A stretch of 64,000 nt of DNA, taken from NCBI GenBank assembly GCA_963756815.1, contig CAVWPR010000005.1, forward strand, positions 448,262 to 512,261, in the 5' to 3' direction. Under the pieces are notes generated by a model. It ran no database searches and was not told the origin of the DNA. It worked only from the letters and a program-made list of their open reading frames with translations. Below, piece after piece: positions 29,425 to 39,629 of the stretch. Origin of the DNA: JAENVU01 sp963756815 (lineage in GTDB: Bacteria > Actinomycetota > Acidimicrobiia > IMCC26256 > JAENVU01). The first letter of the stretch is position 1, and each line of letters starts with the position of its first letter. Position numbers and translations under genes: made by a program.

Positions 29425-30127
29425 CGGTCCGCCTCCGCCGGGCGTGCTCGTACAGGTCCACGTCGGCCGCGTTGTCACGCGCGATCCGCGCACGGAACGC
29501 CGGCGGGACCTCCACCGCCTCCGTTCGGTTCATGAACACCGGACCGCCGAGGTCCCAACCGAAGCGGTCGACGAGCTCCGCGCAGAACGCGTCGAAGTCC
29601 TCCTGGAACCCGACGACGTCCATCGTGTCGAGTGCCGCTCGCGCGCGCGCCGAGCGGTCGGCGTCGAACGTGACGGAGGTGAGCGCGCCGTCGGTCATCT
29701 CGTCGGTCGACAGCGACAGCATCTTCACCATGTGGTTGTGCAGGAGCTCGAACCGGATCGGGTCCTCGTAGATCTCCTCGAGCGAGCGGTCCGCATCCGC
29801 GGGCGTCGTCGCCCGATGGTGGCGCAGGTACGACAGCGTGCGCTCCACCGGCTCGCGGAGCACGGTGAGCGTCACGAACGGCGCGTCGAGGAGCTCGACC
29901 GTGCACCGCGGGAAGTGGCCGGTCACGATCCGGATCTCGTCCCGCCGTCGCGACCAGCGGTCCAGGAGGTGGGCGACCGAGAGGACCGTGTCGGGTGGCT
30001 CGCCGTCGTCGGGCCCCGGGTACACGGCCGCCGGCGGGAACTGCGCGCGCAACCGGCGCCACAGGGCCGTGCCCGCCGTCTTCTGGAGGTGGACGAAGAA
30101 GAACCGCTCCGGCTCCGGCTCCGTCAC
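29417..30127 (-). CDS. Sulfotransferase (Sulfotransfer_2-like), copy B
   Basis: The 236-residue protein has RFFFVHLQKTAGTALWRRL as the PAPS 5'-binding loop and VTLTVLREPVERTLSYLRHH as the 3'-phosphate site. Its C-terminal region (DNAADVDLYEHARRRR) parallels the copy next door, so the pair arose by tandem duplication. The GTG start at 30127 overlaps the stop of the giant gene by four bases (GTGA), and its stop overlaps the start of copy A. It would sulfate the glycan in the cytoplasm, perhaps at another position than copy A. The frame is intact. Confidence 0.8.
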   Translation of the reverse strand: MTEPEPERFFFVHLQKTAGTALWRRLRAQFPPAAVYPGPDDGEPPDTVLSVAHLLDRWSRRRDEIRIVTGHFPRCTVELLDAPFVTLTVLREPVERTLSYLRHHRATTPADADRSLEEIYEDPIRFELLHNHMVKMLSLSTDEMTDGALTSVTFDADRSARARAALDTMDVVGFQEDFDAFCAELVDRFGWDLGGPVFMNRTEAVEVPPAFRARIARDNAADVDLYEHARRRRTGA

Positions 30128-33100
30128 CGGTCCGGGCCCTGGGGCGGGCCGATCCGCCGGAGGAAGCCCCCGGGATGGAACGTGAGCCCGTGCTTCTCCC
30201 AGGTGGTGTCCTGCACGAACGAGCCGTCGGACACGAGCGTGCGCTGCACCGCCTCCACCGGCCCGGCGCCGTAGCCCGGCCAGACCGGCCGACCGTTGAC
30301 GATGGTGTTCTCGAACACGACGTACGAGCCCTCCGGCACGAGCGACGAGTACCGGTCGAACTCCATGAGCAGGCGTTGGGTCCCCACACGTGAGCCGAGG
30401 ATCACGACCGCGCGCGGCGACTCGCCGGTGAGCTCGAGGACCCGGGCGCGCGCCCGCTCCGTGTGCGGCGGCTCGTCGACGTAGGTGATCCGGGGATGCT
30501 CGGCCCGGTCGCCGGCGCCGTCGTCCACTGCGATCACGCGCCCGGTCCCGAGGAGGTCGCAGATCGTCGCGAGGAAGAACGCACGGCCGCCGCCGTCGGC
30601 GCCGGTCACCACGATCCAGTCCGGCCGGACCGCGGCGAGCAGCTCCTGGTACACCATCAGATCGGTCGGCGCGGCGGCCACGGGATGGCCGAGCCAGTTG
30701 CTCTCCCGCCACGACAGGCCCCGCCAGTACGCCTCGATCAGCGTCGTGCGCAGCTCCTCGGGCATCGGCTCGGGCACCGAGGGGATCCCGTCGGGGCCGG
30801 TCTCGGACCGGATCCCGGCGAAGACCGGCGCCGCCATGCGCCGGGCGCGGGTCCGCCGCGCCGCGTCGACGGGCAGGCTGCCCACGTAGTGCATGACCTT
30901 CGCCGGTCCGCGCATGGGACGGCCGCGCAGCTCCTGGTAGTGCGCGCCGTAGGAGAAGATCTTCGTTCGGCGGTCCACCTGTCCGGGGTCGTTCGTCGTG
31001 GTGCCGCCGTGGAGCTGGTGGAACGAGCCCTCGCCCAGGATCGACACCATCGTGGCGTCCGGCGCGGCGGCGAGCCGCTCCCAGAGCTCGAGGTTCGCGT
31101 AGCCGCCGCCGGGCATCGAGAAGCTGTCGTCGAAGGCGCCCACCTGCTCGAGCAGCTTCCGGCCGACGAACAGGCAGTTGCTCTCGAGCACACCGTCGAA
31201 CCAGTCGCGGTCGCCGATGAAATGGCTGATCTCGAAGAGCCGGTAGCCGTCCTCCGGCCAGGCGATCCGATCGAAGAGCTCGTCCTCGGCCGGCTGGTCG
31301 TAGCCCTGGTCCACCATGAGCGGCTGCTGGCCCGGACCCACGTACCACTGCTGGGTGGCCACGACCGCCTGGTCGTAGGTGCGCAGGCCGGCCATCCCGA
31401 ACCGGAGCACCCCCGGCGTGAGCAGGTGCGCGCCGTCGATCATGAACGCGAACGCGCGGCCGCGCGCGACCGCGACGCCACGATTGAGCGCACCGGTCGG
31501 CGACGGCGTGGCCTCCTCGCCCAGGTCGACGTACCGGAACTCCGGTCCGAAGCTCTCGACGAACTCGCGCCCGAGGTGCTGGTCGGCGTGTGAGCCGTTC
31601 TCGACCACGACGACCTCGTAGTCGAGGTCGGCGATGCCCTCCTGGTACGCGCGCGACAGCGAGTGCAACGTGCGCGCCGCCTCCCGTCGCATGTCGTAGA
31701 AGACCACGACGACCGACAGGTCCACGGCGCCTTTGGGTGCGGGCGGCGCGAGCGGCGCCCGGTGCGCCACCCCGGCGGGCTCACGCGGCGCGGCCTCGAC
31801 CGGTGCCGCGGCCTCCTTGCGCCAGGCGAGGCCCGACCAACCGACGCGCGTGGGCTGCTCGCCGAGACCGCGCGCGCGCCGGAAGGCCTCGACCGTCGCC
31901 GCGGTCGCGTCGCGCGACCCGTCCTCCACGATCACGAAGCCGCCGACGGCCACCCGGTCGTACAGCGCCTCGAGGACCTCGCGGACGTCGTCGCCGAGAC
32001 CGGCGCCCACCCGCAGCAAGCGCGATCGACTCGATCGCCGCCTCGCCGAGCGTGTCGCGGTACGGCCCCTGCAGGAACCGCACCCGGTCGTCGAGCAGCT
32101 CGAAGCGGGCGAAGGCGTCGCGCACCTGGTTCAGGTCCGGCAGCAGGTCCTCGATCCCGCCGTCGGCCAGGGTCCGGCGCGCGCGGTCCGTCGGCGCGGA
32201 CCGGAACCGGTCGGCCACCCAGACCGTGCCGGTGGAGATCGCGTGCGCCTCGAGGTAGCCGCGGAGGTAGACCCCGCCACCGCCCCGACCCGTCCCGCAC
32301 TCGACGAGATCGCCGGCGATGCCGTCCTCGTGGATCGCGGTGAGCGACTGGTGGAGGTGCTCGAGCGCAACCGCGCCCATCGCGGTGAACGGGAAGTACG
32401 CCGTGACGTCCTCGCCGTCGGCTTCCTGGCCGCCGCGCCGCGCGGCGCGGAGCCGCACCAGGTCCTTGCGCAGGTGCGACTCGGGCGCGCGCAGGTGCTC
32501 GAGGTGCACCGGCTCGCCCGCCTGCATCCGCTCGAGGAGGTGCTCGATGCGGAGCTCGTTCTCGAGGTAGTGCTCGTCCAGCAGCGCGCCGCGCAGCAGC
32601 GCGAGGTAGCGGTCGCGCACCTCCGCGAGCTGCTCGTCGCGGACGCGCAGGAAGTTGTGCTCGAAGACCGCGGCGTCGATCCTGATCTTCTCGGAGAGCT
32701 CGAGCAGCGCCTGCTTGCCCGTCTCGCTCTCGATCTCGTCGAGCTTGGCGCGCAGCGCCGGGTGCTCGTCGAGCACGCGCTGCTCCACCACGATCGCCAA
32801 CCCGAAGTAGATCGGCAGGACGATCCGGCGGTACGGCTGGTCGTGCTCGGCGAGGAAGTCGTCGAGACCCGTCATGACCCCGTTGCGCGGGCCGCCCTCG
32901 GCGAGCGCGTTGTCCAGCGTGTGGTTCATGCCGCCGCGCGCCATCAGGTCCGTGCGCCCGGGCATCATCCCCCGGCGGTCGTACGGCTGGCGGAACTCCT
33001 CGGGGATCTGCTCGGGCGCGTAGTACAGGTCGCGTCGACCGTAGGGCCACAGGACGTCGTGCAGGATGAGCATCGGGAGCGGACGGCCGCTGCGGCGCGC

Positions 33101-33425
33101 GCCCTCGCGCAGGAGCCGGAGCTCGTTGTAGACCGTGTACCAGTTGTGGTCGCCGTCGACCAGGGCGACGTCGAAGGCGCCGGCGTCCGGGAGCACGTTG
33201 AGGCTGAGGTCCCGGTGGAAGACGTACCGACCCGGGAACCGGCGCTCGTGCTCGGCCGGGTCGAACGCCGGGACCGGGTCGATCACGTGGAGCTCGGCAT
33301 CGGGCCCGAGGCTGTCGAGCATCCGGGCGGTCGTCTCGCCGCGAAGCGCGCCGATCTCGACGATGCGCTCGCGCGCCCGCCGCCGCGATGAGGGGCTCGA
33401 TGACCGTCTCCCAGAAGGGGAACAT
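30124..33425 (-). CDS. Four-module methyltransferase - TylF-like - GT2 - CmcI-like protein, second copy (frameshifted)
   Basis: This paralogue of 18389-21667 has the same four domains in the same order over about 1100 residues. They show EIGALRGETTARMLDSLGPD and HDVLWPYGRRDLYYAPEQIP; GDLVECGTGRGGGGVYLRGY; DLSVVVVFYDMRREAARTLH with YEVVVVENGSHADQ; and DLMVYQELLAAVRPDWIVV. Frame changes near 33385 and 32010 split it into three open frames. Long stretches of DNA are also very alike, for example around the GT2 start. The glycine-rich loop of the last domain reads VTGADGGGRAFFLA, with an Ala where the other copy has Gly-Thr-Gly. It should transfer a sugar and methylate the glycan, and is coupled to two sulfotransferase genes. 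The ATG at 33425 was chosen by alignment with MFPLW of the first copy. Confidence 0.75.
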
Positions 33426-33539
33426 CAGTACTCCGTGTCGACGTCGGGATCAGCGTTGCCGCCGGGCGGACCGGATTCTCGCGGGGCCCACGGCTGCGGC
33501 GCAGATCGCATCTCGGTGGCCGCTCGGCTCGGCGCGGGC

Positions 33540-33973
33540 TCAGTGGGCGGCGACGCCGCGGCCCGATGCGTGGAGGACGGTCGCCGCGACGTCGGTTCGC
33601 ATCGTGAAGTTGTAGGGCGGGTCCCCCTCCCGGCCCTCCGAGCCCTCCGCCCGCTCCCGGGACACGAGGCCGAGCGGGAGCGTCCCGAAGTACTGCACCG
33701 CGGTGTTCAGCTCGGCCATCAGCCCGAGCGCCTCCCGCTCGCTGCAGCCGGTGGCGGCCGCGGCGGCGGCGACCGGCAGCACGCGGGACTCGAGCGCGGC
33801 ATCGGCGACGACGAGCAGGAACTTCGCCGGCCTCGTCGTCGAGCGATGCGAAGAAGCGTGCTGCGCCGTCGTCGTCCAGCATCTCCGAGCAACGGGCCCG
33901 CGAGGCCCCAGCGGAGGAACTGCTTGACCTCGGCCACCAGCTCCTCGGGAACCGGCACCATGACGTATGTCAT
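33540..33973 (-). CDS. Small predicted winged-helix protein, YVMVPVPEE family, second copy (frameshifted)
   Basis: It begins MTYVMVPVPEELVAEVKQF. After a frame change near 33885 it has MLDDDGAARFFASLDDE. After another near 33830 it has KFLLVVADAALESRVLPVAA and ATGCSEREALGLMAELNTAV, the helix-turn-helix-like part, and ends VLHASGRGVAAH. The total is about 145 residues, close to the copy at 13709-14173. A TAGGAT -10-like element lies 33 bases upstream, and AAAGG precedes the ATG at 33973. It lies directly upstream of the giant methyltransferase operon on the same strand, as the other copy lies upstream of the exporter genes. A regulatory role is inferred, and no named family is recognised. Confidence 0.55.
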
Positions 33974-34071
33974 CAACGCGCCTTTCGGGATCGCAGGGCG
34001 GAGATCCTACCCGCCGCCCGAAGCGCTCCCGGCCGCCCGATCCCGGCGCCGGAGCGCCGCTCGGGGTCCGG

Positions 34072-34077
34072 TAGGTT
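34072..34077 (+). promoter_or_regulatory. -10-like element (TAGGTT), leaderless promoter of the GT4 gene
   Basis: TAGGTT ends 8 bases before the GTG at 34086 and supports that start, although the open frame extends far upstream without a stop. Confidence 0.45.
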
Positions 34078-34085
34078 CGGCCGCC

Positions 34086-35135
34086 GTGCTCCTCAACTTC
34101 GTGTTCGCGACGTCGACGCACCTCACCGGGGGCGTGACGATGCTGTTCGAGTTCGCGGACGCGATGGCCCGGCGCGGCCACGACGTGCACTTCATCCACG
34201 GCCCCGCCACCTCGACGCGGGTCGACCGCGTCGACGAGGTCCCGTTCGACTTCGACGATCGGGTCACCCAGCACATCGTCGACCGCCTCGACGATCCGAC
34301 CCTCCCGACGGGCGACGTCGTGTTCCACAGCCACGCACCCGCACGGCTGGGTGCACCACTGGCGATCGTGCAGGGATTCCGGCTCATCGGCCCGCAGTGG
34401 GACGCCCTCGTGTTCCGCGCGCCGTGCCCCAAGATCTGCATCGCGAGCTGGCTCGTCGACGTCGGGCTCGCCTACGGCGTCCCGCGGGAGCAGCTCGCGC
34501 ACGTCCCGATGGGACTCGACCACGAGCTCTTCTCGGTCCGCACGCCCTGGCGCGACCGTCCGTTCGACGTGGCGATGCTGTACCACCCGTACCCCGAGAA
34601 GGGCTGGGCCGTGGGGGCGCGGGCGCTCGACCTGCTGACGACCCGCCGCCCGGGACTGCGCGCGGTGGTGTTCTCACTGGCGGGCCCGCCGCCCGGCGAG
34701 CTCCCCGAGGGCGTCGAGCTACGGCTCGGCCTCACCCAGGACCGACTCGCCGACGAGGTGTACAACGCCAGCCGGCTGCTGGTGCAGTCTTCTCGACACG
34801 AGGGCTTCGGCCTCACCGCGGTCGAGGCCATGGCCTGTGGTGCTGCGCTCGTCACCACCGACTGCGGCGGTTCTCGCGACTACGCGTTCCCGGGGACGAC
34901 CGCGGCGGTCGTGCCGGCCGGCGACGCCGACGGACTCGCCACCGCGGCCGCCGAGCTCCTCGCCGCTCCGGAACTCGCGATGCGGATGGCCGTTGCCGGC
35001 GCCGAGTACGTGCGGTGCTTCGACTGGGACCGCAGCGCCGCCGTGCTCGAGGAGTTCCTCGAGCGCTACGTCGCCGAACCGGCGGCGTTCCAGCTCGAGC
35101 CCGGTGAGGACCGCAGCGAGCAGTACTCGCTCTGA
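34086..35135 (+). CDS. GT4-family glycosyltransferase, EDRSEQY-tail type
   Basis: The 349-residue GT-B enzyme starts VLLNFVFATSTHLTGGVTML, aligning with the ATG start of the paralogue at 46266-47312. CIASWLVDVGLAYGVPREQL and HVPMGLDHELFSVRTP sit in the middle, and SSRHEGFGLTAVEAMACGAA holds the E-x7-E donor motif. Both paralogues end in the conserved tail PGEDRSEQY(S/A)L, which I do not know from other GT4 enzymes. It would add a sugar during glycan assembly at the inner membrane; donor and acceptor are unknown. The start is set by a TAGGTT element 8 bases upstream. The frame is intact. Confidence 0.85.
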   Translation: MLLNFVFATSTHLTGGVTMLFEFADAMARRGHDVHFIHGPATSTRVDRVDEVPFDFDDRVTQHIVDRLDDPTLPTGDVVFHSHAPARLGAPLAIVQGFRLIGPQWDALVFRAPCPKICIASWLVDVGLAYGVPREQLAHVPMGLDHELFSVRTPWRDRPFDVAMLYHPYPEKGWAVGARALDLLTTRRPGLRAVVFSLAGPPPGELPEGVELRLGLTQDRLADEVYNASRLLVQSSRHEGFGLTAVEAMACGAALVTTDCGGSRDYAFPGTTAAVVPAGDADGLATAAAELLAAPELAMRMAVAGAEYVRCFDWDRSAAVLEEFLERYVAEPAAFQLEPGEDRSEQYSL

Positions 35136-35163
35136 GACCGGATCGACGGCGCGCCGCCACGGC

Positions 35164-35169
35164 TACAGT
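35164..35169 (+). promoter_or_regulatory. -10-like element (TACAGT), leaderless promoter of the acetyltransferase gene
   Basis: TACAGT ends 9 bases before the GTG at 35179. It lies 28 bases after the stop of the upstream GT4 gene, so the acetyltransferase could have its own transcript. Confidence 0.4.
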
Positions 35170-35178
35170 GCCGCCGCA

Positions 35179-35778
35179 GTGAAGCTTCCCCGTTCCCGGG
35201 CGGCACGCCGTCGGTTCATGCACGAGCTGCACCAGCGCCACCCGGGCTTTCGCACCGCGGTGCTCGCAGATCTGCTGGCGAACCAGGAAGCCGACGGACT
35301 GCGCGAGGCGCCCGAGTCCCGGCTCGAGGCCGTGCTCGAGGTCCTGCGCCTCGCCCTGGACCACGACGCGTTCGGCGCGCTCGTGTTCTACCGCCTGAAG
35401 ACCGCGTGCCAGCGCCGCGGCGTCCCCGTGGTGCCGCGTCTCGCGCACCGGATGGCGATCGCGTGGGCCCAGCTGTCGATCGGCGATCCGGTCGTGGTGG
35501 CCCCGGGCGTGCGGATCCCCCACGGCCAGATCGTGATCGACGGCTTCGTCGAGGTGCAGGCGGGCGCCAAGATCCGGCCGTTCGTGACGATCGGGCTCAA
35601 GGAGGGCGTCTACGAGGGCCCCACCATCGAGCGCAACGTCGCCATCGGCACGGGAGCGAAGATCATCGGCCCGGTCACGATCGGCCAGGGTGCGGTCATC
35701 GGCGCGAACGCCGTGGTCGTCGACGACGTACCCGCCCGTGCCGTGGTCGCCGGGGTCCCGGCCCGCGTCGTCCGCTGA
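35179..35778 (+). CDS. Left-handed beta-helix O-acetyltransferase (CysE/LacA-like)
   Basis: The protein has 199 residues. The N-terminal 95 are helical, as in serine acetyltransferases. The rest is a hexapeptide-repeat beta-helix (VVVAPGVRIPHGQIVID, AIGTGAKIIGPVTIGQGAVI, GANAVVVDDVPARAVVAGVP), with an inserted loop at LKEGVYEGPTIE. Enzymes of this type move acetyl from acetyl-CoA to serine or to sugars. In this locus a sugar or sugar-nucleotide acceptor is more likely than cysteine synthesis, but sequence alone cannot decide. The usual catalytic His of the CysE loop would be the His in IPHGQ. It converges on PhyH copy 4. Confidence 0.75.
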   Translation: MKLPRSRAARRRFMHELHQRHPGFRTAVLADLLANQEADGLREAPESRLEAVLEVLRLALDHDAFGALVFYRLKTACQRRGVPVVPRLAHRMAIAWAQLSIGDPVVVAPGVRIPHGQIVIDGFVEVQAGAKIRPFVTIGLKEGVYEGPTIERNVAIGTGAKIIGPVTIGQGAVIGANAVVVDDVPARAVVAGVPARVVR

Positions 35779-35818
35779 CGGACGCCTCCCGGACGGTTCG
35801 TCGCGCGGGCCGACGTCG

Positions 35819-36835
35819 CTAGAGGACGACCGGTACGTGCTGGTCCGGATAGACGGACGGCGCGACGAACCACGACTCGACGGCGATCCGCGTCGCGACA
35901 TCGGGCCCGAGGCCGGTGCGATGCACCAGCCGCTCGTCGAACAGCAGCGCATCGCCGGGTTCGAACGCCGGGCTCAGGATCGAGTTCGGCCCCGCGAGAT
36001 CGACGATCGTGCGCTCGGAGAGCGCCCACGGGAGGAAGGTGCCATCGCCCGTCGGCAGCACATCGAACCGGCGCGGCACGAGATCGATCGCGGTCGCGCC
36101 CGTGCCCGGTCCGCACGCCGTCAGCGCGATCCACGCGTCGACGGTCCGGATGTTCTCACCGAGGAAGGCGCCGTCCTGGTGGAAGTCCCCCCAGCGCGGC
36201 TCGGTGACCGGCGACGTCCACCGGAGGACCCACTTGTTGGCGATCATCGCCGGGCGCTCGTTGAAGTACGTCGTCACCGCCCGGGTCAGCCCGCTCTCGG
36301 CGAACGCCTCGACCAGCTCGTCGAGCGCACGGGGCACGTCGACGACGCGCACGAAGGACTCGTGGCCGAAACCCTCGGCCTTCGAGCGACCGGGCTCGAA
36401 CGGGACGTACCAGTCCCCGGGGTTCGTGGCCCCGGACTCGGCCTGCTGCTCGCGCTCGTCGAGCGCGTGCTGCCTGATCTCGCACAACCGGTCGGCCCGG
36501 TCGCGCGAGAGCAGGTTGTTCACCCGGAGGCAACCGTGGTGAACGAGCGCTCCGCCCAGCACGTCGCCGTCGAGCTCGCCGGGACCGATCTCGGGGATGC
36601 CGTCCGTGCCGGGGAACGGGTCGGCGAGCTCGAGCGGCCACGACGGGCGGCCGGGATGCCGGTCCAGCTCGCGGAACGCCCGGTGGCGCAGGTCGACGGA
36701 CCGGGTCACGACCTCGGCGGTCCGCGCCGTCGACGGCAACGCGGTGAGCAGGTCGACGGCTTCGAGCGTCCGGCCGGCGGCGACCGCACGCTGCGCGGCC
36801 GCGAGGACATCGGGCGAGGACTCGGCACTCGGCAC
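35819..36835 (-). CDS. PhyH-like Fe(II)/2-oxoglutarate oxygenase, copy 4
   Basis: The 338-residue protein is the closest relative of copy 2. It shares the N-terminal module (LEAVDLLTALPSTAR, SVDLRHRAFRELD), SWPLELADPFPGTDGIPEIG and RPAMIANKWVLRW. DFHQDGAFLGENIRTVDAW gives the iron-binding His and Asp near residue 219, ERLVHRTG the distal His near 305, and RIAVESWFVAPSVYPDQHVP the Arg. All ligands are present, so it is probably active, with an unknown substrate. Its GTG start at 36835 has TATCGT 6 bases upstream. It converges on the acetyltransferase and follows the AftB-like operon on the same strand with its own promoter. The frame is intact. Confidence 0.8.
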   Translation of the reverse strand: MPSAESSPDVLAAAQRAVAAGRTLEAVDLLTALPSTARTAEVVTRSVDLRHRAFRELDRHPGRPSWPLELADPFPGTDGIPEIGPGELDGDVLGGALVHHGCLRVNNLLSRDRADRLCEIRQHALDEREQQAESGATNPGDWYVPFEPGRSKAEGFGHESFVRVVDVPRALDELVEAFAESGLTRAVTTYFNERPAMIANKWVLRWTSPVTEPRWGDFHQDGAFLGENIRTVDAWIALTACGPGTGATAIDLVPRRFDVLPTGDGTFLPWALSERTIVDLAGPNSILSPAFEPGDALLFDERLVHRTGLGPDVATRIAVESWFVAPSVYPDQHVPVVL

Positions 36836-36841
36836 GGCGAC

Positions 36842-36847
36842 ACGATA
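36842..36847 (-). promoter_or_regulatory. -10-like element (TATCGT), leaderless promoter of PhyH copy 4
   Basis: TATCGT on the minus strand ends 6 bases before the GTG at 36835. Confidence 0.45.
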
Positions 36848-36952
36848 CCGCGGGGTGGATCGCGTCGGTCCGGGCGGTTGGTCCGGCGTCGATCCCGTTC
36901 CCGACGTCAGGACACGCTCGCGTCCGAGACTCCCGCCGTCACGCGCCGCCGT

Positions 36953-38795
36953 TCACCGGTCCAGCGCGCGTACCGCGGGCGGCGTCCCCGCGCCGCAGAA
37001 GCGGTGATAGGCCACCTCGGGATCCGGCGGGACACGCGTCCGGGTGTTGGCGAACGAGTGCAGTGCGTTCGCCAGGAAGCGGCGCGGCGTCAACGGTGCG
37101 TCGGCGGCCGCGAGCACACGCGCGAGGCCGCCGCACCGGAGCGCGGCACGCGCCCACTCCACCTGGCGCTGGAACGCCGATCCGCTCGTGGCGGGGATGA
37201 GTGGAGCCTTGACGTCGGGGAAGTCACGGACATCGGCCCGCGAGCCGGGCCGGGTGACCAACGCCGCGACCCACGGCGCCGGGAGCGGCTTCTCGTGACC
37301 GGGGAAGCGATGCACGCCGTCGTGCGCCGTCTCGAGGTGCGCAGCGAGCGGGTCCGCCAACCCGAGGAGGTCGAGCACGTGGAAATCGGTCCCGAGGGCG
37401 TAGCCGGACACGCCGACGCCCCAGAACGCTCCGTACGGCAGCGGGAGGTCCTGCCGGAGCGGCACGTCGTCCACGCGGACGCGGGTGACGAAGTGCTGGG
37501 TGTTGTAGTAGCCGGGACCGCGGTACCACTGGCGCGAGATCCCGTCGCGCCCCCACCCGTGCTGGTCGGTCGTCACCACGCCGTAGCTGCGCGGCAACGT
37601 CATCTCGATGCCGTGCGCGAGGTAGTTCCCGTCCCGCAGCTGGTCCGGCCGGAGCGAGAGCACTGCGATCAGGGCCCACGGCACCACGAGCAGGGCGGCG
37701 GCGCACCGGCGGGTCAGGGGAACGACCGCGACGGGGGCGATCAGCGCGAAGACGCAGGGCAGGAGCAGGCGCGCGTGCAGGTAGTCGCCGCCGATCGCCG
37801 CGACGTAGACCGCCTCGATCGCCGCACCCGCGACGAACACCCCGACCGTCCAGCCCCGTCGCGATCGGAGCCCCACCGTGCGCAGGAGCGGGACGTAGGC
37901 ACCGACGATCAGGAACAGCGCCGGCACCCACAACCAGTACGGCCCGGCGAAGTCACGCAGGTACGTCCACCCCCGCGACCAGTTCGTCGCACCACCCTCC
38001 TTGGCGATGGCGGTGTTGGGGATGAGGCTGCCGAAGTAGCCCATCCGGAACACCTGGTACGCGAGCGGGAGTGCCAACATCGCGACCGCGACCCGTAGGC
38101 GGGCGCGGTTCGACGGCTCACGCACCAGCACCATCGCGAGGAAGAGCGCGCTGTACACGGCGAGCTCGGGTCGAACCAGCCAACCGAGGCCGAGCACCAC
38201 CGCGCCGGCGATCGGCAGCGCGTCGATCGGGTTCCGACGCCCACCGAGCCAGGATCCAGATGCACAGCCCGAGCCACAGGTAGGCGAGCCCGTTCTCGAG
38301 CCCGTCGCCCGCGTACACCCACACCGGTAGAAGGGCCACGAAGACCAACGCACCGGCCGGCACGAACCACGGTGTCGGACGCCCGTCGTCGGGCGACCAC
38401 AGGCGCCGGGCGCCGAGCATGGCGAGGAGCACCCCCGCGCCGGTGCAGGCGATGCCCAGGGTGACCGCGATCCACTCCAGGCGCGCGGGCGTGACCGCGT
38501 CGGCGAGGGTCAGCGCGAAGAGCCAGACGGTCCCGGTGTACGCCTCGACGCGCTGGCCGATGTTGAAGACGGGACCGTGACCGGCCTCCAGCTGCTTCAC
38601 GACGCGGAGGTAGATGAACGCGTCCTCGACGAGGTTCCGGTGTGCCCACGCCGCGAGCACCACGCCGAGGGTCGGGGCGGCGTACAGCAGGTTCTGCGCG
38701 GTGCGGCGCCGTCCGACGTGCCCCGAGTGGTGGGGCGTCTCGGCGGTGCCCGGGGCTCGGTCCGTCGGCGCAGCCGACGCCCCCGTGTCGTTCAC
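36953..38795 (-). CDS. GT-C membrane glycosyltransferase, AftB-like (one frameshift)
   Basis: About 610 residues with some ten membrane helices. The first loop reads HRNLVEDAFIYLRVVKQLEA, then GPVFNIGQRVEAYTGTVW, which closely resembles the start of AftB-type arabinofuranosyltransferases. In these the acidic residue after the first helix is catalytic and the donor is a decaprenyl-phosphate sugar. A frame change near 38240 joins the first quarter to the rest (GWLVRPELAVYSALFLAMVL and onward). The last 200 residues form a soluble domain with VSGYALGTDFHVLDLLGLAD, probably outside. It would add a terminal sugar after export. It is the last of three same-strand genes after the TylF-like and FkbM methyltransferases. 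The GTG start at 38795 is tentative. Confidence 0.65.
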
Positions 38796-38838
38796 TCTGG
38801 TCGGGCCCCCTCCGCCCGCGCCGAGCGTCGGCCGGGCA

Positions 38839-39580
38839 CTAGGGCCTCGACGTCGTCAAGGCGTTGTTGAGGCTGGCCACGAGGTACTCGCCGGCCGCCG
38901 GCAGGTCGGCGAGGTCGGCGCGCAGGTACACGATCTCTCCCTGGTCGAGCAGCACCTTGCCCGCGTAGAGCTCGTGCGTCGGCAGGAGCAGCGCCTCGAT
39001 GGCGCGACGCGCAGCACGCGAGTCGTACTCGACGTAGAGGACCTTCACCAGCGGCAGGTAAGGGGTCAGGCTCGTCAGGACGTCGACCTCACAGCCCTCG
39101 ACGTCGATCTTCACGACGTCGAGCCGGTCGAGGCCCTGCTCGGCCACCCAGCCGGCCGCCGACCGCACCGCGATCGGCTCGCCCTCGTCGACGGTCCAGA
39201 CGCTGCGGAACACCGAGGACTGGCCGGTGTCGTCGAGGCCCCGGTAGAGGACCGTCATCGCGGTCCTCGGAGAAGAGGCCGAAGGGATGGACGGAGACGT
39301 TCGGGTGGTCCGCCGTGTTGCGGTCGAGGATCGCCCGTTGCTCGCTCCCCGGCTCGAACGCGTGGATCCGCGCCTCGGGGCAGTGGTGCGCGAAGTAGAC
39401 GCTCGCGGCCCCGCAGTTCGCGCCGACGTCGAGGATCACCTGCACGTCGGGCACGAACGGCAGCCACGGGTACGTCGTGCCCTTGAGGATGTCGGTGCAG
39501 AACCAGCGCGACACGAGCGTGTCGGCGCTCTCGAACTCGATGTCCGCGCCGTCGTCGCTGCGGACGCTGAACCTCACCAT
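38839..39580 (-). CDS. FkbM-family methyltransferase (one frameshift)
   Basis: VQVILDVGANCGAASVYFAH is the SAM-binding loop, ARIHAFEPGSEQRAIL the ribose-binding acidic strand, and DVVKIDVEGCEVDVLTSL the diagnostic FkbM strand. The protein would have about 247 residues, normal for the family. One frame change near 39260 separates the first and second halves. FkbM enzymes O-methylate sugars and polyketides. It lies 49 bases after the TylF-like gene and 43 bases before the AftB-like gene on the same strand, so the three likely form an operon. The ATG at 39580 begins MVRFSVRSDDG. Confidence 0.75.
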
Positions 39581-39629
39581 CGGGCGCCCACCGCGTGCCG
39601 ACGGTCCCGGCGGCCGTTCCGGAGCCTGC

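Noticed and set aside
35690..38098. 802-codon plus-strand open frame
   Set aside because: It is antisense to PhyH copy 4 and the AftB-like gene, with Arg- and Gly-rich composition and no domain.
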